Below, in pieces: positions 1 to 9,683 of a stretch of DNA of 64,000 bases. Under the pieces are notes generated by a model, which did no database searches, had not been told where the DNA came from, and saw nothing but the letters and a program-made list of their open reading frames with translations. The stretch is from Lacibacter sediminis. Lineage in GTDB: Bacteria > Bacteroidota > Bacteroidia > Chitinophagales > Chitinophagaceae. Within the stretch, counting starts at the first letter, position 1. Each line of letters begins with the position of its first letter. The stretch spans positions 3,596,001 through 3,660,000 of the forward strand of contig NZ_CP060007.1 in NCBI RefSeq assembly GCF_014168535.1. Direction: 5' to 3'. Position numbers and translations under genes: made by a program.

Positions 1-9
1 AGGTGTAAA

Positions 10-2436
10 TTATTCGGTGCGTAAACTTTTAACCGGGTTTGCCACAGCAGCCTTCACGGTATTATAGCAAATAGTGATGAACGCAAATAACAATGCGATT
101 ACTGCCACCAGTATAAACATCCAGATACTGATATCAATACGGTAAGCAAATGATTGTAACCATTTGTTCATCGCCAGCCATGAAATAGGTGTAGCAATCA
201 ACACTGCGATGAGTACCAGCAATAAAAACTCTTTTGAAATGAGATAAGATATATTCGGTACGCTTGCGCCTAACACTTTGCGTACGCCAATTTCTTTTAC
301 ACGTTGCTGAATGATAAGTAATACCATTGCCAGCAATCCCAAACAGGATAACACAATTGCAATAGCTGCAGCAATACTCAACATAATCGACATCATTTTC
401 TCCTGCTTATACCAGTTATTGATATTATCATCCATGAACGATCCTTTGAATTCACGCCCCGGTTCAAGGATGGCCATTTCTTTTTTCACCGCTTCCATTA
501 CCGCTACTTTATTCTGCGCATTTGTTTTGATAAAACAGTAACGAATGCCAGCCCTCTTATTCATCATCAAAGCAAGTGGTTGCTTTGATTCACGCATAGA
601 ATACAAATGGAAATCAGGAATGACTCCAACAATATTCCATGCAGGGAAACCACTGTCAACAACTATCTTTTGACCAACAATTTGCTTTTCATTGAACTGC
701 TTTGCAAGGCTTTCTGTAAGTAATACCTGTGGTAAACTATCGGCAGCATAAGAAAGGTCGATATCATTTCCTTCAATTGGTTTGATACCAAACGTTTTCA
801 GGTAATCATACTCAATGTCAGCCATGTTGGTACTGATCTCCGTGTCCTTATAACCAAACCGATTGCTTATTCTGGTGGTTGCACCATCTCTGCCAAGCCC
901 GATATTAATATTACTACCTGTAAGCGAAAGAATAGCGGGGTTTGATGATAACCGTGAACGTAGTTTCTCAATATTGCGTAATCCCTTCTCTGGTTTATGA
1001 AACGGAACTACAATAACATACTCTTTATTTACACCAAGGTCTGCATTTTGCATAAACTTAAACTGGCTGTAAATAATAAGTGTACTACTGATCATAATAC
1101 AGGCTATCACAAACTGTATTACAATTAATGAACTTCGTGCAATACTTTTTCGTTTCAGTGATATTTTTCCTTTAAGGGTTTCTACAACTTTAAGTTTTGC
1201 CATAAGCCAGGAAGGATATCCGCCTGCTATAAACGACACCAGCAACAACAAACCAAACGTCATCAACAAATATCCCGGGTTCCATAACAATTCATGCAAC
1301 GGCATATTCGATGGCGATTGACGTTGTATGATACCGATAATAATATTTGTAAGAACCAATGAAAACAGGAAAGCAATGCTGCAAATAATAAAGCTTTCGC
1401 TCCATAACTGTACAAACAGGCTGTCTTTTGCAGCACCCAGGCATTTACGCACACCAATTTCTTTACTTCTTGTAAATGCGTTTGCGAGGTTGATGTTTAC
1501 AAAATTGAAACATGCGATCAAAATGATCAACAAGCTTATTGCCAGCATAGCGACGAGCTCAGCTTTGTTCACTGAATTTCCGACATTATTAATGCGAGGG
1601 GAAAAATGCAGATCCTTTAAAGAAAGTAAATATGTGGTGAATACATCACCCTTTTTATCGGGAATAGCTCCATCACGTTTTAAACTTACCGACCAATCAG
1701 CAAGATATTTTTTATTGATTGCCCTCAATTGCTGTTCGGCCTGTTGCACTGTAGCATTATCCTTTAATTGCAGAAACACAGGATGGTGTTGGTTATTCCA
1801 GTTTGTTTTATCAACCGCATAATCGGGTCTTACTTCAACCCGAGCCACGGCATCAAACTCGATGGTAGAGTTTCTTGGAATATCTTTTACTACCGCTGCA
1901 ACGATCATTTCTTTTAGCTTACCGCCATAAGGCGATTGGATCGTTTTTCCTACCGGATCTTCATCACCGAAAATGATCTTTGCTGTTTTTTCAGTGATCA
2001 CAATATTTGACAGATTACTCAATGGGTTAACAGCATTCCCTTTCACAACCGGGAATGTAAACATTTGCAGAAAATCTTCATCAACCAACATGGTTGTAAT
2101 GTCTACTTCCTTTTCCTTATAAATTATCGTGTTGCTTCCATGTAAGAAACGGGTGGATTTATCAACAGCTGTCGCTTCCGCTTTAAATATTTCTGCTGCT
2201 GGGAAACCAAAAGTATTACCGATCTCATCGCCACTTGCTTTGTGAAATACATGATACACCTGGTAAATCTTGTCACGGTTCAGATGATTTTTATCAAATG
2301 TAAATTGACCATATACCGCAAGCAATACAACAAGTCCGATTGTAAAACCTATTACCAAACCAACCAGGTTGATGGTTGTATGAAATTTATTCCTGAACAG
2401 GCGACGAAATGATAATGACAAATAATTACTGAGCAT
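10..2436 (-). CDS. FtsX/MacB-type ABC transporter permease (paralogue 1 of 3)
   Basis: This 808-aa inner-membrane permease belongs to the MacB/FtsX family in its long form. It has an N-terminal membrane segment at about residues 20-43, a periplasmic MacB_PCD-like domain, an FtsX block of three membrane segments around 290-430, then a second periplasmic domain and a second FtsX block to the C-terminus. The conserved KEIGVRK motif appears in both halves. It has no ATPase domain and should depend on the ATPase encoded at 7388-8065. It is the last of three tandem permease genes and starts 12 nt after the preceding stop codon. All three proteins end in the same residues, NPVKSLRTE. Such transporters usually move lipoproteins, peptides or drugs out of the membrane, or act as mechanotransmission pumps. 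The substrate cannot be read from the sequence. Confidence 0.9.
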   Translation of the reverse strand: MLSNYLSLSFRRLFRNKFHTTINLVGLVIGFTIGLVVLLAVYGQFTFDKNHLNRDKIYQVYHVFHKASGDEIGNTFGFPAAEIFKAEATAVDKSTRFLHGSNTIIYKEKEVDITTMLVDEDFLQMFTFPVVKGNAVNPLSNLSNIVITEKTAKIIFGDEDPVGKTIQSPYGGKLKEMIVAAVVKDIPRNSTIEFDAVARVEVRPDYAVDKTNWNNQHHPVFLQLKDNATVQQAEQQLRAINKKYLADWSVSLKRDGAIPDKKGDVFTTYLLSLKDLHFSPRINNVGNSVNKAELVAMLAISLLIILIACFNFVNINLANAFTRSKEIGVRKCLGAAKDSLFVQLWSESFIICSIAFLFSLVLTNIIIGIIQRQSPSNMPLHELLWNPGYLLMTFGLLLLVSFIAGGYPSWLMAKLKVVETLKGKISLKRKSIARSSLIVIQFVIACIMISSTLIIYSQFKFMQNADLGVNKEYVIVVPFHKPEKGLRNIEKLRSRLSSNPAILSLTGSNINIGLGRDGATTRISNRFGYKDTEISTNMADIEYDYLKTFGIKPIEGNDIDLSYAADSLPQVLLTESLAKQFNEKQIVGQKIVVDSGFPAWNIVGVIPDFHLYSMRESKQPLALMMNKRAGIRYCFIKTNAQNKVAVMEAVKKEMAILEPGREFKGSFMDDNINNWYKQEKMMSIMLSIAAAIAIVLSCLGLLAMVLLIIQQRVKEIGVRKVLGASVPNISYLISKEFLLLVLIAVLIATPISWLAMNKWLQSFAYRIDISIWMFILVAVIALLFAFITICYNTVKAAVANPVKSLRTE

Positions 2437-2448
2437 GATGTAAGGTTT

Positions 2449-4875
2449 TTATTCGGTGCGCAAACTTTTTACAGGATTAGCAACGGCCGCTTTTATTGCC
2501 TGGAAGCTGATGGTAGCGATAGCAATGGTAACTGCAGCAAGCCCTGCAATCGCAAATACCCACCATGAGAGATCGATGCGATAAGCAAAATCCTGCAACC
2601 ATTTATTCATTGCAAACCAGGCAACAGGCGTTGCAATCACAAACGAAATGATCACAAGACGTAAAAAATCTTTTGATAACAATTGCGTGATGTTAAATAC
2701 GCTTGCGCCCAATACTTTGCGAACGCCGATCTCTTTTGTTCTTGATTCAACCGTATAAGTAGCCAAACCAAATAAACCAAGACATGCAATGATGATTGCC
2801 CAAACAGATGCCGTTGTAAACAGGCGGCTGTATTGTTGCTCGGTGATATATTGCTTATTAAAATTCTCATCCGCAAAAAAATACTCAAACGGGTTATTGA
2901 TGAAATATGATTTAAACAGCTTCTCCAGCTTTGCCACGTTATCCTGTATTTTATCTGAGCTTAACCGCACCGTGAAGTAGGCACTGTTGCTTTGCGGATA
3001 GAAAATGATTGGTTCAATGGCCCGTTGTAAACCCGTATGGTGATAATTTTTTACTACTCCAATAATCTGCAGCTTACGTTCATCCCACTGTACTTTTGTA
3101 TTCAATGCATCATCCACTGATTTAAAGCCCAGCTCTTCAATCGCTTTTTCATTCATCAGCACTTTATCATTGTCATTCCATTCCACCATTGTTTCTGCCT
3201 GCGTAAATGTGCGGCCTCCTGCCAAGCCGATCTGAAAAGTATTGAGATAGCGATCATCGATCAATGTAAATGAAAATGATTTGAACTCATCTCCTTTTCG
3301 TGAGCCCGGCTGGCTAAAACCGGATGTTGCAAAATTGAAACCATTGCCGGGCACACTGCCACTCAACGCATAATCTTTTACATAACTCTGTTGAGCGATC
3401 ATATTAACGAATGCATTCCGCCTGTCTTTATATGTACTGTCACGGCCCACCTGCGGACCACGGATAACCAGCAATTGCTCTGTGTTTACACCAAGGTTCT
3501 CATTCTGCATATAATTCAACTGCTGGTAAATAAATGCAGTAACAAGCAACAAACCGATTGAAATAGCAAACTGAAAAACCACCAGTGATTTTCGTAATAC
3601 AACGCCTTGGGTTGTTTTGATGAGTTTACCTTTTAATGTTTCAACAGGATTGAACCCGGACAAACTGAAAGCCGTATATGCGCCGGAAAGCAATGAGCCT
3701 GTAATGAGCAGCAGCAATCCGATCATCCATGTTTTTGTATACAACAACGACGACAACGAAAGCTCTTTGCCAACGATATCATTGAACAATGGTTGAATAA
3801 GTTGCACGATCAACAAGCCCAACCCAAATCCAATCAGGTTTACCAATAACGATTCACCAAGAAATTGCATCACCAGCGATTGACGTGATGCGCCCACTAC
3901 CTTGCGCACACCAACTTCACTTGCACGTTTTAACGAATTGGCCGTGGAAAGATTAATGTAGTTGAACCACGCAATTGCAAGAATGAGCAATGCAATAACA
4001 CTCAGGATGTAAACATATTTCAGGTTACCACTTGTTTGATAATAATCGCTGAACGATGCTGGCAAATGCACATTAGCAAATGACTGCAACCGAAACTGCA
4101 ATCCATCTTTATCTTTTTTAAGCTGTGTTCTGAGTGTGGTTAATTTTTGTTCCAGTCGTTTATGATCCGCACCATCACTTAACCGGAAAAAGGTATTGAT
4201 GTATTGTGAATTGAGGTTATCAAGTTCGGCCCAATCATTTCCGTTGAGGTTAGCAGGATTTTTCAATGTTGCCAGCGAAAAAACCATATCAAACCGGATG
4301 TCTGAATTCTCAGGTATTTCATATACGCCTTCTACTATATAGGTTGCTTTACCAAACTGGTTGTACAAAGTCAACGCTTGACCCAGTGGATCATCGTTCG
4401 CAAAATATTTTTTTACAGCGGCTTGCGACAGAAACACAACATTTGATTTTTTAAATGCAGTTGTCTGTCCTTCGATTACTTTAAAACTGAAGAACTCAAA
4501 AAAATTACCTTCAGCATAACCAATTTCAGTTTCTCTGAATGGCTCTGCCTTTTCCACATCACGACGAACAATTCCTTGTCCTGCGCCTTCTTCAAATCTG
4601 CAATAGTCTTCTATTTCGGGAAAACTTTCTTTAGCCCGTTGCGCCCAACCTGGTTCTACCTGTGGCCATGTTTGTCCTTTTTGATCTTCATTCAACAATC
4701 GATAGATCGATGACAGATCTTTATGAAAACCATTTACGCTCTTCTCAAAACTTACATATTGCAATATCAACAGAAATGCTGCAATACCCATTGCCAAACC
4801 GGAAATATTGATGAAACTATACAGCTTGTTACGCCATAAATTTCTGAAAGCGATCTTGAAATAGTTCTTGAGCAT
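2449..4875 (-). CDS. FtsX/MacB-type ABC transporter permease (paralogue 2 of 3)
   Basis: This 808-aa permease has the same build as its neighbours: a membrane anchor at about residues 20-40 (IAAFLLILQYVSF), a MacB_PCD-like periplasmic domain, an FtsX block at about 280-420 containing EVGVRKVVGAS, a second periplasmic domain, and a C-terminal FtsX block with KEIGVRKVLGAS near 725. It is the middle gene of the permease trio, with 10 nt to the upstream gene and 12 nt to the downstream one, so the three are almost certainly co-transcribed. The periplasmic domains differ clearly from those of paralogues 1 and 3, while the FtsX blocks and the C-terminus stay close. This fits duplication followed by divergence of substrate or partner binding. 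The transported molecule is unknown. Confidence 0.9.
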   Translation of the reverse strand: MLKNYFKIAFRNLWRNKLYSFINISGLAMGIAAFLLILQYVSFEKSVNGFHKDLSSIYRLLNEDQKGQTWPQVEPGWAQRAKESFPEIEDYCRFEEGAGQGIVRRDVEKAEPFRETEIGYAEGNFFEFFSFKVIEGQTTAFKKSNVVFLSQAAVKKYFANDDPLGQALTLYNQFGKATYIVEGVYEIPENSDIRFDMVFSLATLKNPANLNGNDWAELDNLNSQYINTFFRLSDGADHKRLEQKLTTLRTQLKKDKDGLQFRLQSFANVHLPASFSDYYQTSGNLKYVYILSVIALLILAIAWFNYINLSTANSLKRASEVGVRKVVGASRQSLVMQFLGESLLVNLIGFGLGLLIVQLIQPLFNDIVGKELSLSSLLYTKTWMIGLLLLITGSLLSGAYTAFSLSGFNPVETLKGKLIKTTQGVVLRKSLVVFQFAISIGLLLVTAFIYQQLNYMQNENLGVNTEQLLVIRGPQVGRDSTYKDRRNAFVNMIAQQSYVKDYALSGSVPGNGFNFATSGFSQPGSRKGDEFKSFSFTLIDDRYLNTFQIGLAGGRTFTQAETMVEWNDNDKVLMNEKAIEELGFKSVDDALNTKVQWDERKLQIIGVVKNYHHTGLQRAIEPIIFYPQSNSAYFTVRLSSDKIQDNVAKLEKLFKSYFINNPFEYFFADENFNKQYITEQQYSRLFTTASVWAIIIACLGLFGLATYTVESRTKEIGVRKVLGASVFNITQLLSKDFLRLVIISFVIATPVAWFAMNKWLQDFAYRIDLSWWVFAIAGLAAVTIAIATISFQAIKAAVANPVKSLRTE

Positions 4876-4885
4876 ACAGTTAGTT

Positions 4886-7315
4886 TTATTCGGTGCGTAA
4901 ACTTTTTACAGGATTGCTCAATGCAGCTTTAACCGCCTGCGAACTCACCGTTAATATGGCAATGATCAATGCAATAACTGCTGCTGCGGCAAACACCCAC
5001 CAACCAATGCTTACCCTGTAAGCAAAGTTCTGCAGCCACTGACTCATGGCCCACCATGCAAGTGGTATGGCGAATACACATGCAATTAATACCAGCTTCA
5101 CAAAATCTTTGCTCAGCATTTGCACAATGCCTGAAACAGATGCACCCAATACTTTACGGATGCCGATCTCCTTTGTACGTTGCTCAGCCATATAGGTTGC
5201 AAGACCAAATAATCCAAGACATGCAATAAGAATTGCCAGGAATGAAAAAGAGAAAGCAATTTTGCCGATGCGTTGTTCATCACGATACATTCTGTCGAAC
5301 GATTCATCAAGGAAATTGTAAGAGAATGGCATACCCGGTGCCATTGCTTTGAATTTTGATTCAACCTGCGTCAGTAAATTTTTCATCTCCTTTGTTTCAA
5401 CTCGAAATGCTGCAGCCCACCTGTTATTACCAAGACGGAAGCAAAGTGGTGAAACATTTTTCCGCAGCGACTCATAGTTAAAATTCTTCACTACACCTAT
5501 GACTGTATAAACAAGAGGATTCTGACCATCAGAGGAGTATAGTTTTTTACCAATAGGGTCACCGCCGCCAATTAAAGCTGCAGTAGCTTCATTGATAATT
5601 AAAGCTGTTGAGTCGCCACCATATTGCGGAGAAAAATTGCGACCCTTAATTATTTCCATTCCAAGCGTTGGAATATAATCATAATCAATTCGCCAGTTCT
5701 GCATATTAAATCCGTTCTTCTCCGTCATTACAGATTCTGTTGACCATGTATTATCATTACGTGCTGAATTGCTTACGGGTAAAAAACCTGCAAAGGAAGC
5801 AGACTTCACACTGCTTAGTTTTGACACTTCTGTTTTGAATGACTCCGCCGTTGATCTGCTCATTGATGGAATATCAACCACCATTACCTGTTCTTTATTG
5901 AAACCGATCTTTTTTGATTGGATATAATTCAGCTGCTTGTAAATAACAATCGTGCCGGTGATCAATAAGATGGTTGTAAAGAACTGGAATACCACCAATG
6001 TGCTGCGCAGGTTACTCTTCGAAAATCCGGCATTCATTTTTCCCTTTAAAACAGCAATGGGTTTGAAAGAAGAAAGAAAGAAAGCCGGATAACTTCCCGC
6101 AACAAGACCAACTGCTATTGGCATTGCTAATAAGAATAAAAGGAAACCGGGTTGTAACAGATCAGTAATTTGAAAATCTTTTGCTGCAAGATCATTAAAC
6201 CAGTTTAAGGCAAGCCATGTGAAAGCAAACGCCAGCAGTAATGCAATAAAACTTGTAAGTGTTGATTCTGCCAAAAACTGGCGGATCAATGATTTCTTTT
6301 CTGTACCCAATACTTTCCTGATACCAACTTCTTTTGCTCTTGAGGCTGAACGTGCCGTGGAAAGATTCATGAAATTGATACATGCAATCAGCAATATAAA
6401 CAACGCAACTGCGCCAAAAATATACACGTACTGTATACTGCCATTCACACCCAACTCAACACCTCTTTCGGAATGCAGGTGAATATCTGTTAACGGTATC
6501 AGTGAATATGCAAGTCTGTTCCCGGTTTTTTCAAAATCCTTCATGCTTTCAATCTGCATGAATTGTCTCGCCTGCGGTAACATATATTTATCAATTACCT
6601 GCACAAAGTTTTTCTCAAATGCTTTATAATCTGTGCCTGGCTTTAAAACAATATAGGTGTGAAAATTATGACTCAGAAAATTACCAAAACCATACTCCAC
6701 ATTATCCATCGATAAAAACATATCAAAAATGAAATGCGAATTCTTTGGAATGTCTTTGATGACAGCCGTTACTTTATACAGCCTGTTTCGCTCATCATTA
6801 CATTCCATCGTTTTACCCATGGCTGCATCAACCGAACCGAAATATTTTTTTGCTGTTGATTCTGAAATAACAACTGTATTAGGTTCATTCAAAGCAGTTT
6901 TGGCATTGCCCGCAACTGCAGGAAATGTAAACACATCAAACAATGTTGAATCAGCATATACCACTCTCTCCTCCGTAATAAATACATTGTCTTTCTTGAA
7001 CAATTTGGAACCTTCACTGCCATAAATTCTTGCAAACTGTTCAACCTGAGGATAATCTTTTTTAAGTGTGGCACCCATCGGATCGGCACTCACAGCCATA
7101 TTTAAAGCAGTACCACCAAAACGGATATCGGAATTGATGCGATAGATACGATCGGCCTTTTCATGATAACGATCGTAACGTAATTCATCGGTGATGTAAA
7201 GTGTAATGAGTATAAAACATGCAAGCCCCGATGCAAGGCCGATTATATTAATAAGCGAAAAGGTTTTATTCTTCAGCAGGTTTCGCCAGGCAATTTTTAA
7301 ATAATTACTGAACAT
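4886..7315 (-). CDS. FtsX/MacB-type ABC transporter permease (paralogue 3 of 3)
   Basis: This 809-aa permease is the first of the three in transcription order and lies 72 nt downstream of the ATPase gene. An N-terminal membrane segment at about residues 20-42 is followed by a MacB_PCD-like periplasmic domain, an FtsX block near 285-430 containing KEVGIRKVLGTEKK, a second periplasmic domain and a terminal FtsX block with KEIGIRKVLGAS. Length and layout match the double-length MacB-like permeases common in Bacteroidota. Those have four membrane segments per half instead of the four in total of E. coli MacB. It may dimerise with itself or pair with one of the two following paralogues. The sequence does not say which. 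Confidence 0.9.
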   Translation of the reverse strand: MFSNYLKIAWRNLLKNKTFSLINIIGLASGLACFILITLYITDELRYDRYHEKADRIYRINSDIRFGGTALNMAVSADPMGATLKKDYPQVEQFARIYGSEGSKLFKKDNVFITEERVVYADSTLFDVFTFPAVAGNAKTALNEPNTVVISESTAKKYFGSVDAAMGKTMECNDERNRLYKVTAVIKDIPKNSHFIFDMFLSMDNVEYGFGNFLSHNFHTYIVLKPGTDYKAFEKNFVQVIDKYMLPQARQFMQIESMKDFEKTGNRLAYSLIPLTDIHLHSERGVELGVNGSIQYVYIFGAVALFILLIACINFMNLSTARSASRAKEVGIRKVLGTEKKSLIRQFLAESTLTSFIALLLAFAFTWLALNWFNDLAAKDFQITDLLQPGFLLFLLAMPIAVGLVAGSYPAFFLSSFKPIAVLKGKMNAGFSKSNLRSTLVVFQFFTTILLITGTIVIYKQLNYIQSKKIGFNKEQVMVVDIPSMSRSTAESFKTEVSKLSSVKSASFAGFLPVSNSARNDNTWSTESVMTEKNGFNMQNWRIDYDYIPTLGMEIIKGRNFSPQYGGDSTALIINEATAALIGGGDPIGKKLYSSDGQNPLVYTVIGVVKNFNYESLRKNVSPLCFRLGNNRWAAAFRVETKEMKNLLTQVESKFKAMAPGMPFSYNFLDESFDRMYRDEQRIGKIAFSFSFLAILIACLGLFGLATYMAEQRTKEIGIRKVLGASVSGIVQMLSKDFVKLVLIACVFAIPLAWWAMSQWLQNFAYRVSIGWWVFAAAAVIALIIAILTVSSQAVKAALSNPVKSLRTE

Positions 7316-7387
7316 GATAACAAGGTTTAATGGTTGGCAAAGAGAGCTAAATGATTATGGTTAATGGCTAATTGGGGAATGATTTTA

Positions 7388-8065
7388 TCAAACCAATATA
7401 TTTTCCGTAACCGAATGTCCATCGAGCATGCGGATAATGCGATGACTGTATTTTGCATCGTGCTCGCTATGTGTTACCATGATGATGGTTGTGCCTTGCT
7501 CATTCAAATCCGTAAGTAATTGCATTACTTCATTACCGTTTGAAGAATCAAGATTACCTGTCGGCTCATCTGCAAGAATAAGCTTGGGATTATTCACCAC
7601 TGCACGTGCAACTGCCACACGCTGCTGCTGACCACCGCTTAACTGCTGCGGATAGTGATTACGACGATGCATGATCTGCATTTTGTCAAGTACTTCTTCT
7701 ACTTTTTTCTTGCGCTCATCAGCCTTTATATTACAATAGATCAACGGCAACTCCACATTCTCGTAAACAGTTAACTCATCAATGAGGTTAAAGCTCTGGA
7801 ACACAAAACCGATATTACGTTTACGCAGATCGGCACGTTTGCGTTCGTTAAAACCTGCCACTTCAATGCCGTTGAACAAAAAGCTGCCACCATCCGGATC
7901 ATCTAGCAAACCAAGAATATTCAGCAAGGTTGATTTGCCGCAACCGCTCGGCCCCATTACGGCCACAAACTCTCCTTCCTTTACTTCCATCGAGAGTTTG
8001 TTCAATGCAACAGTTTCAACTTCTTCTGTACGATAAAACTTTTCGAGATTAGTGATCTTTATCAT
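7388..8065 (-). CDS. MacB/LolD-type ABC transporter ATPase
   Basis: This 225-aa cytoplasmic ATPase powers the adjacent permeases. Visible motifs are the Walker A GPSGCGKST at residues 38-46, a Q-loop VFQSFNLI, the ABC signature LSGGQQQR, Walker B LILADEPTGNLD and the switch histidine in MVTHSEHD. The sequence type (FVFQSFNLIDELTVYENVELPL) is that of the MacB/LolD/FtsE subfamily, which works with FtsX-fold permeases. The gene sits between the adaptor/small-peptide genes and the permease trio, 13 nt after the small ORF. It is the only ATPase gene for three permeases in this locus, so it is probably shared. Family assignment is secure; the exported substrate is unknown. Confidence 0.95.
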   Translation of the reverse strand: MIKITNLEKFYRTEEVETVALNKLSMEVKEGEFVAVMGPSGCGKSTLLNILGLLDDPDGGSFLFNGIEVAGFNERKRADLRKRNIGFVFQSFNLIDELTVYENVELPLIYCNIKADERKKKVEEVLDKMQIMHRRNHYPQQLSGGQQQRVAVARAVVNNPKLILADEPTGNLDSSNGNEVMQLLTDLNEQGTTIIMVTHSEHDAKYSHRIIRMLDGHSVTENILV

Positions 8066-8078
8066 TGATGTGATTTTT

Positions 8079-8249
8079 TTACAATTGAAAATAATTTAAT
8101 GGGCCATGCAACAGGAAATCGTTTGATGGTGGTTGTTTCATGTCTTGCTCTTCAACACTGCATGTACGATTGTTACTCACTACAACGGATGTTGCGCCAA
8201 GCAAACAAACCAGTACAAAAGCGATCAACAAAATGAATTGCTTTTTCAT
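8079..8249 (-). CDS. 56-aa single-pass or exported small protein inside the MacAB-like operon
   Basis: This short ORF lies between the adaptor and ATPase genes. It starts with ATG at 8249, only 3 nt after the adaptor stop codon, and ends 13 nt before the ATPase start. The product begins MKKQFILLIAFVLVCLLGAT, which is a two-lysine start and then a strongly hydrophobic stretch of about 18 residues. A polar tail follows, with one cysteine (TCSVEEQD) and the end HGPLNYFQL. It could be a signal-anchored small membrane protein or a secreted peptide cleaved after the hydrophobic run. I recognise no family. Tight spacing on both sides, ATG start and membrane-targeting sequence support a real gene. 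A role as accessory subunit or as exported cargo is inference. Confidence 0.6.
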   Translation of the reverse strand: MKKQFILLIAFVLVCLLGATSVVVSNNRTCSVEEQDMKQPPSNDFLLHGPLNYFQL

Positions 8250-8252
8250 AAT

Positions 8253-9506
8253 CTATTTCTTAAGAATTAACTCCTGCATATTGCCATAGTTTTCATAGCT
8301 GCTGGTTACTACTTTATCGCCGGGTTTCAATCCACTCAACACTTCATAGTAGTCAGGATTCTGCCGACCAAGTTGAATATCTACTTTGTAAGCAACAGTT
8401 CCGTTTTCATTCAACTTAAATATCCAGTTACCGCCTGTTTGTTGGTAGAAACCTCCTTTCGGTAAAAGAATGGCCTGTGTTTCTTCACTCAAAGCCAAAC
8501 GCACTTGTAATGTTTGTCCACGACGGATACCTTCCGGTACTTTATCTGCAAATTCCATATCAACCTGGAAACGGCCATTGGTGACCTGCGTATATACTTT
8601 TTTAATTTTCAGTTGGTAAGTTTTACCGGCCACATCACAATTGCCCATAAGACCGGCAAAGATTCTGCTGATGTAATGCTCATCTATGTCAACACGAAGC
8701 TTGTATCCGCTCATGACATCAATTTGGCCGAGACGTTGTCCTTTATTTTTGTTCTCACCTATTTCAGCATCAAGCGATGTTAACTGTCCGTCAACCGGTG
8801 CACGAACAATTAGGTCGCCAACTTTTTTGCGCATCAGTGCAAGTGTGCGCTTCATTTGTTGATAGCTTTCACCCATCTGGTCAACTTGTTGTTTCATACT
8901 GGTTGCATCGGTTTTCATGATCTGCTCCGTTAATTTTTTACGGCGTAACTGGTAATCGTATAAATTTTTACTGCTTTGAAATTCCTGCAGGCCAATTACT
9001 TTTTGATCGTATAGTTTTTTGTTGAGGAGATAAACACGTTCAGACTCTTTCAATGCATTATCAACTTCTGCATCCTGGTTCTGGCGGTTAATGGAGTTTT
9101 GCTCAGCATTATTTTTACTGATCTGCATTTGGGTTAACACATTAAACACCTGGGTTTCCTGGTTGGCAAGTTGTAATTCAAGATCAGTATTTGATAAACG
9201 AAGGATCGGTTGGCCTTTCGTCATCATGGCTCCATCTTCCACATATTTCTCTTCTACCCTTCCGCCTTCCATTGCATCGAGATAAATAGTGCTTTCAGGT
9301 AACACCACTCCGTTTAATGTAATAAACTCATGAAAGGCTGCAGTTTTAATTTCGCCAATGGTAATGCGTTCAGTATCTACATTCAACTTTGATTTGCCTG
9401 ATGTAAAATAAACGCTGGCAGCAATCAACGCAACTATAGCTGCAATTCCTGCAATCGTTAGAATGCGTTTCGTGTTCCATTTCTTCTTTTCAATAACTCT
9501 GTCCAT
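8253..9506 (-). CDS. MacA/HlyD-like periplasmic adaptor (membrane fusion) protein
   Basis: This 417-aa adaptor is anchored by one N-terminal membrane helix (about residues 16-36, ILTIAGIAAIVALIAASVYF). After it come a lipoyl-type half motif near 90-110, a long coiled-coil hairpin at about 115-235 rich in Q, K and E, the second lipoyl half (IVRAPVDGQLTSLDAEIGE, near 240), and beta-barrel and membrane-proximal domains with GLKPGDKVVTSSYENY near the end. It would connect the inner-membrane permeases to an outer-membrane channel, none of which is encoded in the window. It is the first gene of the minus-strand export operon, transcribed away from the response regulator. The region upstream contains an inverted repeat and paired direct repeats, so it is probably controlled by that regulator. 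Confidence 0.92.
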   Translation of the reverse strand: MDRVIEKKKWNTKRILTIAGIAAIVALIAASVYFTSGKSKLNVDTERITIGEIKTAAFHEFITLNGVVLPESTIYLDAMEGGRVEEKYVEDGAMMTKGQPILRLSNTDLELQLANQETQVFNVLTQMQISKNNAEQNSINRQNQDAEVDNALKESERVYLLNKKLYDQKVIGLQEFQSSKNLYDYQLRRKKLTEQIMKTDATSMKQQVDQMGESYQQMKRTLALMRKKVGDLIVRAPVDGQLTSLDAEIGENKNKGQRLGQIDVMSGYKLRVDIDEHYISRIFAGLMGNCDVAGKTYQLKIKKVYTQVTNGRFQVDMEFADKVPEGIRRGQTLQVRLALSEETQAILLPKGGFYQQTGGNWIFKLNENGTVAYKVDIQLGRQNPDYYEVLSGLKPGDKVVTSSYENYGNMQELILKK

Positions 9507-9547
9507 GTAAAGTAATTTCCTTTTTAAAATCTGTTCTCTTGACGTTG

Positions 9548-9580
9548 AAAGTTACCCTGATGTTACAGCAGGGTAACTTT
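9548..9580. promoter_or_regulatory. Perfect 12-bp inverted repeat upstream of the adaptor gene
   Basis: AAAGTTACCCTG at 9548-9559 and CAGGGTAACTTT at 9569-9580 are perfectly complementary with a 9-nt spacer. The repeat ends 42 bp before the adaptor start codon at 9506. It could be an operator for a dimeric regulator or a hairpin in the 5' leader of the export operon. On the minus strand it is not followed by a T-run, so a terminator is unlikely. Confidence 0.5.
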
Positions 9581-9625
9581 TAAACCAAAGAAATCAATTG
9601 AGAACACGCAGATAACCTATAACAC

Positions 9626-9633
9626 CGTGCCAA
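9626..9633 (-). promoter_or_regulatory. Possible sigma-54 -24 element for the export operon
   Basis: On the minus strand the octamer TTGGCACG matches the sigma-54 -24 box and lies 120 bp upstream of the adaptor gene. The expected -12 TTGC at the right distance is not present (TATA occurs there), so this is only a half match. It gains some weight because the neighbouring regulator is of the sigma-54 activator type and direct repeats lie 50-90 bp upstream, where activator sites are normally found. Confidence 0.25.
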
Positions 9634-9683
9634 TGGGCTAATTCATTGGTTTTCACGCAAGTTCTCTCACCTTCAAATTAAAA

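Noticed and set aside
1328..1822. Plus-strand frame of 164 codons
   Set aside because: It is the shadow of the FtsX permease gene on the other strand, with no recognisable sequence or start context.
9626..9640. Full sigma-54 promoter upstream of the adaptor gene
   Set aside because: Only the -24 half matches; the -12 TTGC is missing, so it is listed only as a weak half-site.
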